DNA of 18,730 nt from Prochlorococcus sp. AG-363-L02 (GTDB lineage Bacteria > Cyanobacteriota > Cyanobacteriia > PCC-6307 > Cyanobiaceae): positions 1 through 18,730 of the forward strand of contig QCFP01000014.1 in NCBI GenBank assembly GCA_003280185.1, in the 5' to 3' direction. Under the pieces are notes generated by a model. That model was not told where the DNA came from. It worked only from the letters and a program-made list of their open reading frames with translations, and ran no database searches. How positions within the stretch are numbered: the first letter of the stretch is position 1; every line of letters begins with the position of its first letter. Of the stretch, positions 16,234 through 18,730 are shown in pieces. A program made the position numbers and the translations under genes.

Positions 16234-16968
16234 ATGGCCGGCGTTACATCCGGCTTTAGTCGTTACTCCCCTCATCCTTCTAGGAAAGAAGCTTTAAAGT
16301 TGGGAAATTTAGTTCCATCAGAAGACAAAACTCTTCACCAGGTAATCCGTGGTTTAGATGGAGCATCTATTGATATTGTTGCTAGATCAAAGACGATTTT
16401 TTTTCCAGGTGATCCAGCCGAGAGGGTTTATTTGATACGTCGTGGTGCAGTAAAGCTTTCAAGGGTTTATGAGTCTGGGGAGGAAATTACAGTGGCAATG
16501 CTCAGAGAGAACAGTCTTTTTGGAGTTCTGTCTTTGCTAACAGGCCATCGTTCAGATCGTTTTTATCACGCAGTAGCCTTTACTCGTGTTGAGATGACAA
16601 CAGCGCCAGCAACCTCTGTCAAGCTGGCCATGGAGAATGATCCGAAGGTGGGATTATTGCTTTTACAGGGACTTTCGAGTCGGATATTACAAACCGAAAC
16701 TATGATCGAGACTCTTACTCATCGAGACATGTCTTCGAGATTAGTGAGCTTTTTACTAGTTTTATGCAGAGATTTTGGGGTTCCAAAGAAGGAAGGCATA
16801 ACTATTGACCTAAAACTGTCCCATCAAGCAATTGCTGAGGCGATAGGCTCCACTAGGGTCACAATTACTCGTCTATTGGGAGATTTAAGGAGCTCTGGCC
16901 TAGTGCAGATTGAGCGCAAGAAAATTACTGTTTTTGATCCAATTGCTCTTGCTAAGCGATTTAGCTAG
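16234..16968 (+). CDS. ntcA: global nitrogen regulator NtcA
   Basis: The 244-residue CRP/FNR-family regulator is nearly identical in signature blocks to NtcA of other cyanobacteria. These are [22 protein letters not shown] (sensor beta-roll), [47 protein letters not shown] (dimer helix) and the helix-turn-helix [24 protein letters not shown] (195-218). NtcA senses 2-oxoglutarate, works with PipX, and activates nitrogen-assimilation genes at GTA-N8-TAC sites. The N-terminus is about 20 residues longer than in freshwater strains such as PCC 7942, where the protein is 222 residues. An autoregulatory promoter precedes it. It is independent of rph in control although on the same strand. Confidence 0.98.
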   Translation: MAGVTSGFSRYSPHPSRKEALKLGNLVPSEDKTLHQVIRGLDGASIDIVARSKTIFFPGDPAERVYLIRRGAVKLSRVYESGEEITVAMLRENSLFGVLSLLTGHRSDRFYHAVAFTRVEMTTAPATSVKLAMENDPKVGLLLLQGLSSRILQTETMIETLTHRDMSSRLVSFLLVLCRDFGVPKKEGITIDLKLSHQAIAEAIGSTRVTITRLLGDLRSSGLVQIERKKITVFDPIALAKRFS

Positions 16969-17029
16969 GTTCTGCTCCGGATCAACTCATTAGGCCTAGA
17001 AAACCTTCTTTTTTTGAATTACCTTTGAT

Positions 17030-18058
17030 GTGACTGGTTGGCTGCTGATTTTTTCTTTGTTGATTCTTGGGGGTGTTCTGTCCACTCTTGGAGATCGTTT
17101 GGGAAGCCGCGTAGGCAAAGCAAGATTAAGTGTTTTTAATTTGCGGCCGAGGAGCACTGCTGTATTAATAACAGTATTAACTGGAAGTCTGATTAGTGCT
17201 GTTTCTTTTGGCTTCATGTTGCTTGTGAGCCGACAATTGCGTGTAGGACTTTTTGAACTTAGCGATTTGGAATTAAGACTTAAGAGTAGTAGAGAAGCTC
17301 TTAAGATAAGTCGGCTAGCGCAGGTGAAGAAAGACGAAGATATGAAAAAGACAGAATTAGAATTAGGTAGAGTTCGTAGAAGAATTATTTCTGGAGAAAA
17401 GGAACTTAAAGAGCTTGAATCAAATTTGATTGCATTAAGAAGTGGCAACGTAGTTATAAGTAGTGGACAACCATTGGCAACAGCAACTCTTAGGCTGCAA
17501 AAACCTGAGCAAGCTAAGAGTGTTATTGATCGTCTATTGCAGCAGGCTAACTCTGAGGCCTTTAGCCTTGTTAGACCAGGGGAAAAGGCCAATAGGCAGA
17601 TATTATTAGTCCCAAAAAATGATATTAAATTACTTGAGAAAGTAATACGTCAGGAAGGGACATGGGTGGTTAACTTTCGTTCCGCAGCTAATGTTTTGCT
17701 AGGGGAAAATGTGGTATATGGTTTTCCAGAAGTTCGCCCGAATATAAAGGTTGTTGAAAAAGGCGAAGTTTTGGCAACCACAATAACAAAGGCAAATGAG
17801 CGCAATTCTTCATCTGTTCGTAATCGTTTAAAGCTTCTTTTAGCCTCTGCATTGGCAGAGGCTAAAAGAAGAGGTTCACTTGCAACTGGATTAAGATATG
17901 ACTCGAACTCACTTAATGAGCTTGGTCAAGTGATTATGGAAAGATCGGATGATATTGTTCAATTAGAAGCGATTGCTTTAAGAAACAGTAAGACGGCAGA
18001 TCCGTTATATGTGAGGCTTAAGCTAGTAGAAAAAAAACAAAAAAAACGATTTAGATAA
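17030..18058 (+). CDS. DUF3084 family membrane-anchored coiled-coil protein
   Basis: The 342-residue protein has two membrane segments near the N-terminus (about residues 4-19 and 44-66) flanking LGDRLGSRVGKARLSVFNLRPR. A charged coiled coil (about 76-140, SDLELRLKSSREALK and onward) and a mixed alpha/beta C-terminal part follow. This pattern matches cyanobacterial DUF3084, of unknown function. The start is GTG; an ATG two bases earlier is out of frame and stops at once. It follows ntcA by about 60 bases and precedes the YqgF-like gene by five bases, suggesting cotranscription with the latter. Codons 269-281 (LLLASALAEAKRR) are encoded by a perfect 17-bp inverted repeat. Confidence 0.88.
   Translation: MTGWLLIFSLLILGGVLSTLGDRLGSRVGKARLSVFNLRPRSTAVLITVLTGSLISAVSFGFMLLVSRQLRVGLFELSDLELRLKSSREALKISRLAQVKKDEDMKKTELELGRVRRRIISGEKELKELESNLIALRSGNVVISSGQPLATATLRLQKPEQAKSVIDRLLQQANSEAFSLVRPGEKANRQILLVPKNDIKLLEKVIRQEGTWVVNFRSAANVLLGENVVYGFPEVRPNIKVVEKGEVLATTITKANERNSSSVRNRLKLLLASALAEAKRRGSLATGLRYDSNSLNELGQVIMERSDDIVQLEAIALRNSKTADPLYVRLKLVEKKQKKRFR
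17834..17871. repeat. perfect 17-bp inverted repeat with 4-base loop inside the DUF3084 gene
   Basis: CTTCTTTTAGCCTCTGC (17834-17850), loop ATTG (17851-17854), then the exact reverse complement (17855-17871). It is wholly within coding sequence and both arms keep the frame open. The transcript would form a strong hairpin in the message. No T run follows, so it is not a normal terminator. Confidence 0.9.
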
Positions 18059-18063
18059 CTCTT

Positions 18064-18501
18064 ATGGAATGTCTTGTATCGATAGATCCCGGACGTCATA
18101 AATGTGGGCTTGTTTTGGTTGCCCCACAGCTTGGCATTGTCTTAGATGGGAAAATAGCTTCACCAAAAAGAGTCCGAGAGATAGTTCTCCAGTGGAAGGA
18201 GAAGGCAAAAATAGAAAGACTGATTTTAGGGAATGGAACATCTAGTTCAGAGGTGTATGGGATATTGAGAGAGATCTTGCCTGTGACACTCGTTAATGAA
18301 AAAGGTACAACTATTCGAGCAAGAAATCGTTATTACGAACTATGGCCAATAAGTAAGCTTTTAGGTTGGTTCCCAAAGGGACTTCTTCTTCCGCCAAATG
18401 ATTTAGATGCTGTGGCTGCATTAGTTCTCCTTGAAGATTTTTTAGAAAAAAAATTTACTTGGCCAGGGCCTCAAAGAGTTAGAAACGAGCTCTCACAGTA
18501 A
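18064..18501 (+). CDS. YqgF/RuvX-like RNase H-fold protein
   Basis: The 145-residue protein begins VSIDPGRHKCGLVLV, the first-strand aspartate motif of the YqgF/RuvC RNase-H-like superfamily. It continues with IERLILGNGT, matching the second strand, and LVNEKGTTIRARNRYYELWP, where the glutamate of the third strand is expected. PPNDLDAVAALVLLEDFL supplies the C-terminal acidic D-DA element. YqgF/RuvX proteins act in pre-16S rRNA 5' maturation; this divergent cyanobacterial branch is usually annotated only as a resolvase/RNase H-fold protein, so the substrate is unproven. It follows the DUF3084 gene by five bases. Its 3' end overlaps the convergent DUF3146 gene by 23 bases. Confidence 0.82.
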   Translation: MECLVSIDPGRHKCGLVLVAPQLGIVLDGKIASPKRVREIVLQWKEKAKIERLILGNGTSSSEVYGILREILPVTLVNEKGTTIRARNRYYELWPISKLLGWFPKGLLLPPNDLDAVAALVLLEDFLEKKFTWPGPQRVRNELSQ

Positions 18502-18730
18502 ACACGTAATCTCCTCCAGGCTCAAGATTGTAGTCAGCTCTAATAAGGAAGCGCAGTAAGGCATCTTCTATTAGCGCTCTGCCAAGAGAAGGCTCAACAA
18601 GAAGCTTTCCTGTACCAAAGGACCAGCTAAAAGACCATTCGAACTCTCCAGCTGAGACGACTCCATTGAGGCATTGTTTCGTGAAACTTTGGCTAGTTAC
18701 TCTTAAATGAGCTGTTGTCGCTGGGAGCGT
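18479..18730 (-). CDS. DUF3146 family protein (5' end beyond the window)
   Basis: Reading back from the window edge, an 83-codon open frame without an internal stop ends in TAA at 18479-18481. The visible C-terminal part includes TLPATTAHLRVTSQSF, GVVSAGEFEWSFSWSFGTGKL, VEPSLGRALIEDALLRFL and the end LEPGGDYVFTVRARF. This pattern matches the cyanobacterial DUF3146 family, a small protein with no known function. The start codon is outside the window, so the entry is partial. Its 3' end overlaps the convergent YqgF-like gene by 23 bases, in a different frame and on the opposite strand. Confidence 0.85.
   Translation of the reverse strand, partial: TLPATTAHLRVTSQSFTKQCLNGVVSAGEFEWSFSWSFGTGKLLVEPSLGRALIEDALLRFLIRADYNLEPGGDYVFTVRARF

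Noticed and set aside
16991..17015. Terminator after ntcA ending in a run of seven T (17009-17015)
   Set aside because: The T run is clear but I could not find a stable hairpin directly before it.
16996..17592. 198-codon minus-strand open frame opposite the DUF3084 gene
   Set aside because: It is antisense to a gene with clear membrane and coiled-coil structure, and its serine/leucine-rich product is typical of a shadow frame.

Overview
The window reads as a stretch of chromosomal core genome from a marine picocyanobacterium. The marker genes are cyanobacterial: CrtR-type beta-carotene hydroxylase, the nitrogen regulator NtcA, IctB, TxlA, and the domain families DUF3177, DUF3084 and DUF3146. 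The AT-rich base composition, compact spacing and gene content point to Prochlorococcus, probably a low-GC low-light lineage; the clade is a guess. I see no insertion sequence, prophage, CRISPR array or other mobile element, and no obvious sign of recent transfer.

Layout. Bases 1-68 hold no gene I can identify. A creatininase-family gene overlaps gatC (859-1152, +), which ends tail to tail on crtR (1149-2198, -). A tRNA-Leu(UAG) gene (2246-2327, -) lies just upstream of crtR. A 75-residue membrane ORF (2529-2756, +) is coupled by a 4-base overlap to ileS (2753-5659, +). A DUF3177 membrane protein (5781-6392, -) and a small unrecognised ORF (6495-6719, -) follow. trmB (6853-7551, +) and ictB (7558-8868, +) form a pair that converges on glmM (about 8889-10286, -). 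Next come a Slt70-like lytic transglycosylase (10598-12643, +) and txlA (12751-13311, +), converging on thyX (13326-13961, -). Upstream of thyX is the pair cobO-like/dcd (15309 to 14093, -). Divergent from it are rph (15431-16159, +), ntcA (16234-16968, +), a DUF3084 coiled-coil membrane protein (17030-18058, +) and a YqgF/RuvX-like RNase-H-fold protein (18064-18501, +). The window closes inside a DUF3146 gene (18479-18730, -).

Themes. Translation and RNA: gatC, ileS, tRNA-Leu, trmB, rph and the YqgF-like gene. Envelope: glmM supplies peptidoglycan precursor and Slt cuts peptidoglycan. Deoxynucleotides: dcd and thyX make dUTP/dUMP and dTMP, next to a corrinoid adenosyltransferase homologue that could support a B12-dependent ribonucleotide reductase encoded elsewhere. 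Nitrogen control: ntcA, with what looks like its own autoregulatory promoter.

Several observations go beyond routine annotation. There is a perfect 19-bp inverted repeat with a 4-base loop between cobO and rph, and a perfect 17-bp inverted repeat, also with a 4-base loop, inside the DUF3084 gene. The CobO homologue has lost the Walker A lysine. The ntcA promoter is GTG-N8-TAC, 22 bases, then TAATTT. An orphan plus-strand terminator lies beyond the gatC/crtR overlap and the antisense of the tRNA. I found no sign of a wholly new multi-gene system.
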